A DNA stretch of 64,000 bases from Hyalella azteca (taxonomy: Eukaryota > Arthropoda > Malacostraca > Amphipoda > Hyalellidae). The stretch is from NCBI RefSeq assembly GCF_000764305.2, contig NW_025945881.1, positions 496,001 through 560,000 of the forward strand. The letters run 5' to 3'. Position 1 is the stretch's first letter. Each line of letters starts with the position of its first letter. A program made the translations under genes and the position numbers. The notes beneath the pieces are model-generated. The model saw only the letters and a list, made by a program, of their open reading frames with translations, had not been told where the DNA came from and made no database searches. Of this stretch, positions 22,857-33,325 are shown piece after piece.

Positions 22857-24223
22857 ACCCACGCATGCAAACGGGCACAGACAGGATTCTTGCATAAATG
22901 TAGTTTTGCAGGTGCTAACAAGCTGTCTCGTGAACGTCCGGGAGGCTCCTGCCCACTGCCTTCCGCTCTGGGCAGCTTGCAGGCGCGGTAGACTTGGCCA
23001 AGCCAACTCTTGCCATAATACTCTCAGGAGACATAGGGTCGGCAAGGCAATTCAAGCTAGTTACTAATGTCAACTGGGGGGCCAACCTGACCCAGAATAA
23101 CTGTAACTCAACTACGGCGAGTCTGCCGCGTAGGCTGAAGCATACCCTAAATTTTGTTAGTGTCATAATCTCCCTATACACAAAAATACAACCAGTCACT
23201 ATTTCTTAACACAAGTAAATGCAACAAAACACAATCTCCCGACACAAGTAAATCCAACCAGTCACCATCGTCACCATCTCACGATGCTGTATTTATGGTC
23301 GCGCACGGGGCGATGATGCGGCCAAGCGCGCCCATTGTTTTCCGATAAGCCGATATTCAATTACTGGCTAAATTAGTTTCTTTTGGTGACGGAGGCGAAG
23401 AAAGTCCACAGAATCAACGGTAATCAAGCAGCAACATCAAACATCACGAAAAAACAGCCAAATAAAAATCTACTTCTTTCGTCCGAATCGAAATTCTGAC
23501 GTTGGCGCTCTCAAGGATTCTTTTGTAATGCATGCGTGAGGAGAAAGGATGGAGTGCTACACGAAAAGTTCACTTCCGAAATCAATTTAAGCTGAAAAAA
23601 TTTTTTGAGTTGATTTCAATCGCTGGTTTCGTGCTTTTATTCGAATTAAATTGTTCGAATAGTTAATCGTTGTTTACAAGATTGTTTCTTAATTTCGCGA
23701 ATCGATTTTAAATTACAAAAAAACACACTAAAATATTCAGTTTCTGAAATGAATCAGAAAAAGTCTTGTTGAAATATACATGAAGTGCCATTTTAGACAT
23801 TATTTGGAATATTAAGGTTCTGTAATTAACTGCGTAGAATTGTTCATGCAAAATGTTTTGTCGGTTAAGAGGATTCCGCACCATTTCAATTTTAAAAGTA
23901 TCTTATTCAAAATAAAAATTCTGTCATCAGGCAGTAAAGAAACGAGTCACCACAAGCGTCGTTAGACGTACGCACCTGGGCCTATACTTTCAAAAAAAGT
24001 TAAGAGATCGCAAGTTCATCAGCCAATCATTGACGGCCTTTCACGCAAAATCCACCAATCATAGACAAGAAAAAAGAGCGTAAGTACTTACGTTCACTTA
24101 GCGAGTTTTGACAGTATGGCCCCAGATCCAAAATACAGCGTATTGCAATATTCATCGCAGATTCGGGTCCCACTTCCGTGCGTAACTTTCATAACTTCTC
24201 GTTCACGGCTGCCAAACAAATTC
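22857..24223. repeat. Block C, copy 2, truncated at an assembly join
   Basis: Second copy of 17600-18989, similar along its whole length. It stops at CCAAACAAATTC just before an N at 24224 and an adapter sequence. Copy 1 continues CCCATTTGTTGAGG at that point, so the true continuation of copy 2 is missing. It contains an M copy at 23975-24125. Confidence 0.9.
23975..24125. mobile_element. Element M, copy in block C2
   Basis: CCTGGGCCTATACTTTCAAA to GTATGGCCCCAG, 151 bp, at the same place as the M copy in C1. It lacks a few A-rich bases in the middle compared with C1. It was duplicated with the block, so it is not an independent insertion. Confidence 0.8.
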
Positions 24224-24224
24224 N
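24224..24224. other. Assembly N (gap marker)
   Basis: A single N directly before the adapter sequence. Other single Ns lie at 24652, 40830 and 58457. Confidence 0.95.
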
Positions 24225-24225
24225 C

Positions 24226-24263
24226 CTGTCTCTTATACACATCTAGATGTGTATAAGAGACAG
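24226..24263. other. Nextera mate-pair junction adapter (artefact)
   Basis: CTGTCTCTTATACACATCT (24226-24244) is followed at once by its reverse complement AGATGTGTATAAGAGACAG (24245-24263). This 38-bp palindrome is the transposase mosaic-end pair used as the circularisation junction in Nextera mate-pair libraries. It is not genomic sequence. The two sides are likely distant or unrelated fragments. Confidence 0.97.
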
Positions 24264-25015
24264 GCTTGACTCGCTACCTACGTTTCCTAAGTGAGGTCGA
24301 GCCTGAAGTATATGTCTTGCAGTATATTTTTATGTAATATATATGTACTGGGTGCGGATTAGACTGAGCAATATTCATGATAATTTTTCATTGGTCGAAT
24401 TCGTTTTTATAATTTGTTTGATGTTTATATTTTTCTAAATTAGTCATATTAATGCTTTGCTGCTAAAAACTGAACAGATTTATATGTTTTTGTACATTTC
24501 TTTACAGCACGCTTATTAGGAAATGCTTCAAGCATGAATAAATTATGAATGAAGGAAATAGTGAATGAGAACTAGAAGAGGATTTGTGAATGTTAGGTTC
24601 AATCATTACCATAAAAAATTATGATCATTATTTTCTAATTTCAGAATCTCANTTTCCGCCAGAACTTGCTGCGTATAAAGGTTTACGACATTAAATGATT
24701 ACGACATTAAATGAAGGTTTACGACATTAAATTCAAATTTAATTCCAAATTAATTTTAATTCCCAACGAAACCACACAAGCTGCACGGACGCGCATCTTT
24801 CCTCATAACATCTTCTTGACAGGACTCCTTGTCTAACGAACCTATATTTTCAATTAATTTAATAATATATAACAATATTTAGTGAATATTCGAAGCTGCT
24901 TCAAAATTGAAGCAGAAACGTCATGTGAACATTTTGAAAGGAAATTGTTCGGAAATCATGCAGAGCCTAATATTAACGTTAATTTAATTATTCTATGGCA
25001 TGTTTGACTGTATCA
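24264..25015. other. Sequence between adapter and block D2
   Basis: Does not resemble the C1-to-D1 interval, so either the assembly skipped the true sequence or this is a different locus. It contains an N at 24652 and three copies of TTACGACATTAAAT at about 24685-24731. Confidence 0.6.
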
Positions 25016-25861
25016 CTTGGAACTTAAAGTCGTACGTACATTCAAAACTTAAGTTCCTCCAAAATTTTTGTGATTCACTTCGTTTACTTCTTGGTCGTCA
25101 TAGAGTTGAACAATAATGCTAACTGCGTTTCTGCCTATTAACCCTCTGCTTATTCATACTACTGACATTATTTCTATTTATTTGCTTTACTTATATTCCT
25201 GTTTTTAGTGCATTTTCTCATTTATGGAAAAAATGCACTATTGTGCTCGCCATGTCCGTCCGTCCGTCCGTTCGTCCGTCCGTCCGTCCGTCTGGCCGTC
25301 CGTGACTTCACGTTTTCGTCGAGGAGAAAATGCGCTCTCTGTCACTCACTGCAGTGGGTAATGAGTTATATTCTTCACCTTCAATATGTCATTCCGGCAG
25401 AAGAGAGATCAAACATGCCGTCATATAGAATTCAGCCTGCTACTGGAATGAAAGTTCATAAATTGGTTGCCTGCTAGGACTAAGATTGTGCAAGGAACAT
25501 AAAACCTCCAATAAAACCTTGCTGCTTCTTTTGTACTTTGGAAGCTGCAGCGAATGCAGAGTGAAAATCTTCTATATTTTAAAAATCTGTCTCAGCTTTT
25601 GTAGAAGTGTGGTCTTCTTATCACTCAGAGGAATCAGTCAGATTTTGTCCTGATAATGATATACATTTTGCCCTTGTGTGGGTCATGATGGTACATTTTG
25701 GTCCTATAGAAGGACGTATCAGTGCTACTTCCACTCTCTGCTCGTGCTGTGAATAGGAAAGTGTGTCACTATTTGGACAATATCACACATTTATTTTTTC
25801 TGAGTGATTCTTCTACTCATGTCGGTGCAAGTGAAGATCAGAGTGGGCTGTGTTAAAAATA
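25016..25861. repeat. Block D, copy 2 (contains element A, lacks M)
   Basis: Paralogue of 21184-22508. It is free of M and B at the site where D1 carries them, and holds element A at 25203-25372. Substitutions are scattered across the copy, so the duplication is not very recent. Confidence 0.9.
25203..25372 (-). mobile_element. Element A, copy 3 (minus strand)
   Basis: Read on the minus strand it has the A order: palindrome region with one change (the plus strand reads ACTCACTGCAGTGGGT), AGCGCATTTTC, a long (GGAC)n tract, GGCGAGCACAATAGTGC, and an end GAGAAAATGCACTAAAAA. In paralogue D1 the site is an unbroken TTCCTGTTTTTTCACCTTC (21374-21392), so insertion was into a T-run. The CCGT tract makes a long Pro-Ser-Val-Arg frame that is not a protein. 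Confidence 0.88.
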
Positions 25862-27705
25862 TGATGTAGAATTCAATTGATCTGTATATAATAACACAAG
25901 TTCGCTGAATACTTGGTTATTTATAATGACAAATATTGCCTGAATGATTTTTGAAGACATAAAATTACGCAAGTCCTCCCCCATAATATTTTCCCCATGA
26001 TATATACAGTAATATATATGAAATTGAAGTAAGTGATTGAGTTTAAATTTTAGAATTTGGGAACTACATTTGCTGGGTACGATTGATTATGTGAAGAATC
26101 GCTACAGAATTCATGGAGTTTAGACGAGTGGAAGGAGAAATGTTGACTCGTGCTGTGAATACCGACATTATACCGACATTCACGATGCTCTCGGGCATCA
26201 CGATGCCATCGAAAATCATGATGCACCCGAACATCATACCAAACTGTGATGCAATCTTCTTCCTCAAACAAGTTGCGTTTGCGTCAACTAAAGCTGTATG
26301 CACGAGTCGGTCTACCCAGCGTCGGTATAATAGACTGAGTAGCATCAACTATTGAGGGAGTAGACTGTAAGATATGCTATCTTCAGTCATGTGAGTAAGG
26401 CTCATATATGAATATGCAAGAAGCCCCTTATGAGTTTATTAAGATAATGTCAAGGACAGGTTGAGTTAACGAGCTTCTGTCGTGAAGGCATAGCTGCACT
26501 ATCATAAGGATCTCTGGTGGCTTGTTTCTTACTCTTATTTTTACGTACTTGCTACTTATCATTAGAAATTAAGATGAGAATTTGTAGTATAGTAAATTTA
26601 AACATATATCTCATACCGTTGAATAATTATGCCTAGTTATGAGTATACAAGGATCGAGATGTCTCTCATTGGTATGTTTCTCATAAAATGTAAACGGAGT
26701 GAGAATTTCAGACCTCATTGTCAGAAACTTTTCATTCAATTTAATGTAAGAAAGTGCCATCAGTTTAAATAGTGAAATTATATGGGAGATTAATTCTTTA
26801 TATCTCACAACTCCCAGAGTACTGCAATTTTTCTTTACTAACATAGTCGAAATCCTTTCAAAATAATTTAAAAATCAAAAATATGTTGAAACATTTTCAT
26901 TATCGTAAATTTCCGCGAAAATATCAAATTTATCTCGTCTAATTTGTTTTAAGCTAACTCAAGGAAATCCTTACAAGAAATTAAATATTTTTACAAAACC
27001 CGTTGAATATTTCGTTACAAAAACAAACTGCGTAGTGCTGAATAAATATCACCATTGTAACTGACATTTTATTCGGCAATAATAGAACAGCATTTTTCCG
27101 GAAGCAAAGCTTTCATCAGCAGGCCGTGTTTTAGATGCATCGCAGGCAAGACATCTCCACTGTGACTGTAATAAGGAAAAATGGCAATAATCACATCTGC
27201 CTGCGTGCTGTGGATTAAAAAAAATCGGCCTCTGCTATTCGGTAACGTCTAGAAAACCTTGACGAAACTAAACTAGAATACGGATAATTTAAAACGGGAA
27301 TGCTAAATCATATTAACACGATTCTGGTGCTAAATAGCTAGTGTTAACACCACTCGATCTGTTCATTTCGGTACAACTAGTATAATTGTTGCCAATTGTT
27401 AATTGTTATAACCTCGGAATTGGCGAAAAAATTTGCCTCGTAAATTACATAATCTAGAATAAAATTTCGGTTGTATCTAAAACAAATTTTTCTACTTGGG
27501 AGATTATTTTTTATTGACTAAGAATTTTTTCACGCAGCGTGATTTTAAATATTTTTTTATTTCGTACCGTACGACCTGGAAGACATTATTAAGATATGAA
27601 TGCACGGCATAAGAGTTCACTATACAGACGAAATGGTGGGCCTGCTGTGCATTTCTTGTAGTTTGAAATAGATCTATAAGTATAATTAATTCACAATATA
27701 TTATT
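25862..27705. other. Unassigned AT-rich stretch
   Basis: Three overlapping open frames on both strands at 26050-26355 show no domain. Nothing repetitive apart from short CATCACGATGCC-type echoes at 26180-26235. Confidence 0.45.
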
Positions 27706-27966
27706 TCTTCTGTTATACTTATTTCTCCTGTTATCACATATTTCTCCAGTTATCACATATTTCTCCTGTTATCGCATATTACTCCGGTCATCGAATATTT
27801 CTCCTGTTATCACATATTTCTCCAGTTATCACATATTTTTCCTGTTATCGCATATTTCTCATGTTATCACATATTTCTCCAGTTATCGCATATTTCTCCT
27901 GTTATCGCATATTTTTCCTGTTATCACATATTTCTCCTGTCATCACATATTTTTTCTGTTATCACA
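27706..27966. repeat. 19-bp minisatellite TATTTCTCCTGTTATCACA
   Basis: About 13-14 head-to-tail copies with exchanges such as CAGTTATC or CTGTTATC and CGCATA or CACATA. Three units make 57 bp, so frames repeat with that period. The 63-codon frame across it is a by-product. Confidence 0.92.
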
Positions 27967-28235
27967 ATTATTATCCATTGCGGACAGTTTGCATCGATAT
28001 TATATATGGAAGTCCAAAATATCAAATAAACATTGACCTCGCTTTAAAATAAATTCTCAGTCAATAAATGAAGCGACGACGCAGTACTCCACTCAGCTGA
28101 ATATATTAGCTCCATCCTCCTTCAATATAATTAATATTATCGTCTGAATTATTCCCTGCATTGCAACGGATGATCAGAGCAAATCCGGGATTCATTGCCT
28201 GTCAATCGACCGCGATGTCGACGCGGGGGATTTAT

Positions 28236-28388
28236 TGAGTGAAGCTGCTTACACCAGCATTCATAAGTGAGTCATGAGGGCCACAAGTGTGTCACGAGGG
28301 TGACACACTCCCATTATTAATCGAGTGAAGCTGCTTACACCAGCATTCATAAGTGAGTCATAAGGGCCACAAGTGTGTCACGAGGGTG
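28236..28388. repeat. 87-bp tandem duplication
   Basis: GAGTGAAGCTGCTTACACC through GTGTCACGAGGGTG occurs at 28236-28302 and again at 28323-28388, 87 bp apart. The copies differ by little more than one ATGAGG/ATAAGG change. The spacer TGACACACTCCCATTATTAA belongs to the unit. Confidence 0.93.
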
Positions 28389-28452
28389 TTGGCACGGCCA
28401 TGTGACTTATTTAGGGATCTCAATGATCAAAAGTAAATCTCAACGCTAAATG

Positions 28453-29166
28453 CAGCGCATAATTTAGCAACATCAAGCGCGATAGCTTCCTTGCTTCACC
28501 TCCAGCGCTCTTGACACGATAATGTCATCCTCGATATGTGAGATATTCAAATATTTTGCTGTTTCTTTAATTATTAACTCCATCCTAATTAAGCCTGGAG
28601 TTATTTGAGGGGAAACTCACAATCTTAACTCATAATTTATAATAATTAATTTCGTGTTCATGCAAGGAAGGATTCCAGAATAAATCAAATTCATCCACCG
28701 ACCGTTATTCAAAAGGCAGATTATAAATATATCAGTTTCAAGGTACAGAGTAAGAAGTCGATTCGATGCTACTAAATGCATTATCCTTAATATGTTGGGT
28801 GGTAATTACTATAATATTTTTTCCCAATGATGAATTATTATTATTACTATCATCAATTCACAGAGTGCTGACCTCCAGTGAGCTGGGATCACGCAAATAT
28901 ATAATATAAATGCATAATAATGCAAAGGATACTTGTAGTGTGACACGTTTTAAACATGGATTGGTGTCTCTTTGCGAGTCGAAAGCTCATCAACATTTAA
29001 GATGCAAGAAGCTATTTTTTGGTTATTAATCCCATTATTTAGTTAGTCAGCCAATTATTGGTTAATAATTAGTTGATCATAATGAAAAGTGTTAAGGCTA
29101 TTAGAAGATACTGATAATAACAAAGGAGGTTGAGGCTATGGTAAAGGCTGGTAATAAAGAAAGCAA
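28453..29166. repeat. 714-bp tandem duplication, copy 1
   Basis: Begins CAGCGCATAATTTAGCAAC and ends AAGAAAGCAA, where the second copy begins without any spacer. Identical to copy 2 by eye except for ten substitutions packed into 28730-28775. No coding frame is seen. Confidence 0.97.
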
Positions 29167-29880
29167 CAGCGCATAATTTAGCAACATCAAGCGCGATAGC
29201 TTCCTTGCTTCACCTCCAGCGCTCTTGACACGATAATGTCATCCTCGATATGTGAGATATTCAAATATTTTGCTGTTTCTTTAATTATTAACTCCATCCT
29301 AATTAAGCCTGGAGTTATTTGAGGGGAAACTCACAATCTTAACTCATAATTTATAATAATTAATTTCGTGTTCATGCAAGGAAGGATTCCAGAATAAATC
29401 AAATTCATCCACCGACCGTTATTCAAAAGGCAGATTATAAATACATCAGTTTCGAGGTACAAAATAAGAAGTCAACTCGATACTATCATATGCATTATCC
29501 TTAATATGTTGGGTGGTAATTACTATAATATTTTTTCCCAATGATGAATTATTATTATTACTATCATCAATTCACAGAGTGCTGACCTCCAGTGAGCTGG
29601 GATCACGCAAATATATAATATAAATGCATAATAATGCAAAGGATACTTGTAGTGTGACACGTTTTAAACATGGATTGGTGTCTCTTTGCGAGTCGAAAGC
29701 TCATCAACATTTAAGATGCAAGAAGCTATTTTTTGGTTATTAATCCCATTATTTAGTTAGTCAGCCAATTATTGGTTAATAATTAGTTGATCATAATGAA
29801 AAGTGTTAAGGCTATTAGAAGATACTGATAATAACAAAGGAGGTTGAGGCTATGGTAAAGGCTGGTAATAAAGAAAGCAA
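29167..29880. repeat. 714-bp tandem duplication, copy 2
   Basis: Exactly 714 bp, the same length as copy 1. The ten differences fall at 29444-29489, and nine of the ten are transitions. The sequence before and after the patch looks unchanged, so this is either a young duplication with one converted patch or two alleles placed end to end by the assembler. Confidence 0.97.
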
Positions 29881-30060
29881 CTAAGGCTAGTAGAAGTTGC
29901 TAATGCTAACGAAGGCTGGTAATGCTACTATATGAGGTATAAGCTATTATATATATTGGAGAGTTAGGCTGTTAGAGGAGGCTGAGGCAATTTTAGCAGT
30001 TTTCTGGTATTAGAGAAGGCTAAGCCTATTGTAGGAGGCTAAGGCTGCGGTGTTGGAGCT
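29881..30060. repeat. Degenerate GGCTRGTARAAG-like repeats
   Basis: Phrases such as AAGGCTAGTAGAAG, AAGGCTGGTAATGC, GAGGCTGAGGC and GGAGGCTAAGGC follow the 714-bp copy and echo its last 60 bases. An eroded short-unit array. Confidence 0.45.
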
Positions 30061-30940
30061 AACACCTCGCTTCATTATTCACAATCCTCTAAGTAAGCCC
30101 TGACTCATGCATGCTGAGATGAAGAGCAGCCAGGCGTCAGGTCTCTTACTCATACTATGTCTGCACTAACCCATGATTATTTATTTATAATTAGTGTTTA
30201 CTATTTGTAGTTAACAATATTATTTACAAGTGAAATTTTTAAAAATGGAAATTAAATTGTTGCTTCTTTAATGTTATAAATCTTTCAAAATTATTTCCTC
30301 AGCAATAATATACAATATATTCCCTGTTATTTGCACACAAATTCGTTCAAAGTTACAGCAAGTAATGGCGTAAGTGATACGCTATTACTTGCGTATCACT
30401 TGACTTTATTCAGTAACGTAACATATGATATTCAAAAGTTTAGAACACGTTTGGTATCATTGAGCTAATATTTTTAATTGATTTCGGCAGAGCCAAAAAA
30501 AGTTCTAAGTACATTTTCATGGCTCATTTATTAAACAAGACGTGAAGAAAAGCAGCTACAATTCTTCATTCATAAATGCCAACATTAATTAATGAAGAAC
30601 ATTAATTTTCATAGGTCATGAGACAGTTATTAATTGGCCACCCAACGTCGGCCAATATGAATAACAAGATTGGCAAATGAATGCTTTTGGTTGGGAATGT
30701 CCGATGGTTAATTAATCGTCAATATCCAAAGATAAAATTATCTGTATTATCCAATACTATAATTGTTTAGCATTGTCCAATGAGTACCAAATGAATACTA
30801 CAATTCAGTATAATGAGTACAATGAGCATAATTGATCGTTAATATGCACTGATCGAAGTGATCGTTGATATCAAACTAGATCATTGATTGGATGTCCAAC
30901 GATATAATTGATAAGTACTTTATATATAATCCATATATTA
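30061..30940. other. AT-rich stretch with a competing hairpin pair
   Basis: At 30359-30402 two overlapping stems are possible: AAGTAATGGCG with CGCTATTACTT, or AAGTGATACGC with GCGTATCACTT. They share bases and so exclude one another. From 30770 to 30900 there are weak GATCGTTAATATGCA-type echoes. No gene. Confidence 0.5.
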
Positions 30941-31144
30941 CCCATGTGAGGTGGTGATGCTGCATCATATGCACTGTTATTTTAGCTTTGTGAAGTGGTG
31001 ATGCTTCGCCACATTGTCACTTTTGCTATGTGAGGTAGTGATAACGCATCGCACTGTCACTCTAGCTTTGTGAAGCGGTGCATGATGCTTCACCACACTG
31101 TTATTTCAACTGCATGAAGTGGTGATGCCACACCAGCCTGTCAT
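30941..31144. repeat. 40-bp degenerate array, 5 copies
   Basis: Units like CTTTGTGAAGTGGTGATGC followed by CGCCACATTGTCAC recur about every 40 bp with many substitutions. Confidence 0.75.
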
Positions 31145-33148
31145 ATAATTTTAATCAAACTTCAGTGAGGAAGCCATTGTACACTGCTACTTCATCATTG
31201 AGAACGAGGGATGCCTTTCAAACTACTCCTCCTCTTGAATTATCAATTTCCCATAATCGGCGATTTCGCGTGTTATCAAGACCTTTGCGATGGAAATTTC
31301 ATAACTTCTGCTGAAGTTCTTTCGGAAATCCAAACTTTTGCAAGCGCCAAAATCCATTAGTGGATCAAGCGGCGGTTCGGGGTATAGATTCCTTATAATG
31401 TTAGATTTTTATCATCCACTAGTGTGCTAAAAATACGTCAAAATATGCCGCCTTAGTATATTAAGCAATATAACTGGTTTCTTAGTGAGATTTTACAGGA
31501 AATGAAATAAATTTTCTTCATAGCAACGACCAGGAAATCAAAGTTCGTCTAGTGGTTTCTTTAAAAATTGTAGAGGAAGTCTAATTCTACTAAGTTTTAC
31601 AGGAGTGTCTCGTCGAATATACACTATTTCTCAGCGTCTTATTTCTGAAAAAGTATGTCGTAAATTAACAGATACCTAATATAAATATGAAATTCGAGTC
31701 TTACTTAACAAAAAAATCGATAACTCAGCAGTCCTCACTCTTACTTCCTATCAATTTCAAACAATAAATCCTGTTGTTTTTGTTGGTATTCCGGGGGTAT
31801 CAAATTCATCATAAAAACAATTGTCTTGATTAGCTGTAATAAGATTGAATAGTCACCGTTTTGTTACTAGTATAAATTTTTGTAGGGCAATTGTTTTGTT
31901 TAATTTGACTGATTATTCAAATATCATTTCACAATGAAGAAATGCACAACAAATCTTTTCTCTTCTGCCCGTTATTATAGTCACCTAGCCTGTATATATG
32001 AATAGCTATGAAAACGATTAATGTATCCTCAGGCATAAATTAGTGAATGATAATTATCATATTCTATTCCCGGCGTACTTATAGTCACTTGCGTGATTAA
32101 TGCATGCAAAAAGTTCATTATATAATATATGCATATAATTAAATATATAACGAACATCAACAACCATAACAATTTATAATTCGAAATATCGCCTAATTAT
32201 TCACATTTGATTAAGACGTTATTCGTGTATTTCAACCTTAAATCCATTTTAAATTTGAGCATTCGCGTCTTAGACGTTTAGTCTCTCCCACCCATGCGCA
32301 AAATATCTCGTTGGGCTTGTGTATAGAAGCCTCAAGTTGCTGTGCTTGTCAGTCTCTTCTCAAAATCTCTCGGAAACGTTCCGTAAATTTTTGGAAGCAT
32401 CAATAAATCGCTATCGCGTGTCACACAAGTTTGGGCGCAAGAGCGCTATATTTCAATGTTGCTGTGCAGATGCCGACCAACTTCGAAGCTCATGAATTTT
32501 TGCAATCGACAAAACCGTAAGGCACCTTCGACGAAAAATGCTGCCGTTGCCGAGTTTCCTTCATATCTTCATTTGAGCTTCTCGTCAGTAAGATATATGT
32601 CATCAACATCTTTATGTTATTTTTATATTAAAAATTTTTTTAAGTCTGTCACGTATCGTCACAGTGGTGTGTTGCTGAGTTACGCGAAGGATTAGGTAGG
32701 AGTTAATTCTATGGGCAACGGAAAGGATTACGTAGGATTGATTTATATGTGCTATACTGTGGATAAGGTAGAATTTAAGTTTATGGGTAACAGGAAGGAA
32801 TAGGTAGGATTCAATTTATGGGCTATACGTACGGAGGATTACCAATAACTAACTTATTCAAAATGATTGAGTGATTGTTGCTGTTGACGCTGCTTGAAGA
32901 TTTGAATAGAAATAATTAGCATTTAATGTTCGAATAGAACGACGGTCTTGACGACTCCTTTTCAAGTGAAGCAACTTTAGGAGCGTTGATCGAAGTTGTC
33001 CCAAGTCGACACAACTCAGCTAACTTTCTTTAACAAGTTACACAGGCATTTCGCGAGCTCATTAGAGGCTGGAGTGTGATAGAAGAGATACGTCGATGTC
33101 TTGACGAGCCTGAGTGACGCATGCCGAGCTGTGCATCGCAACGACGTG
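31145..33148. other. 2-kb AT-rich stretch
   Basis: One 79-codon plus-strand frame (32456-32695) without recognisable domains. No repeat found. Confidence 0.45.
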
Positions 33149-33325
33149 CTAGATGTTGGAATCAAGACGTTGGAATCACATCATCAATCAGATGTTGGAA
33201 TCAAGGCGTTGCAATTGGAATCACATCATCGATCAAATGTTGAAATCACATCATCGATCAGATGTTGGAATAATATCGTCAATCAGATGTTGGAATCACA
33301 TCATCAATCAGATGTTAAAATCAAG
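33149..33325. repeat. 25-bp minisatellite GATGTTGGAATCACATCATC
   Basis: About seven copies, with two units altered by an inserted AAGACGTTGGAATC or AAGGCGTTGCAATT segment. Overlapping plus-strand frames arise from the repeat. Confidence 0.88.

Noticed and set aside
25208..25477. Frame with repeated Pro-Ser-Val-Arg
   Set aside because: It is the translation of the (CCGT)n microsatellite inside element A.
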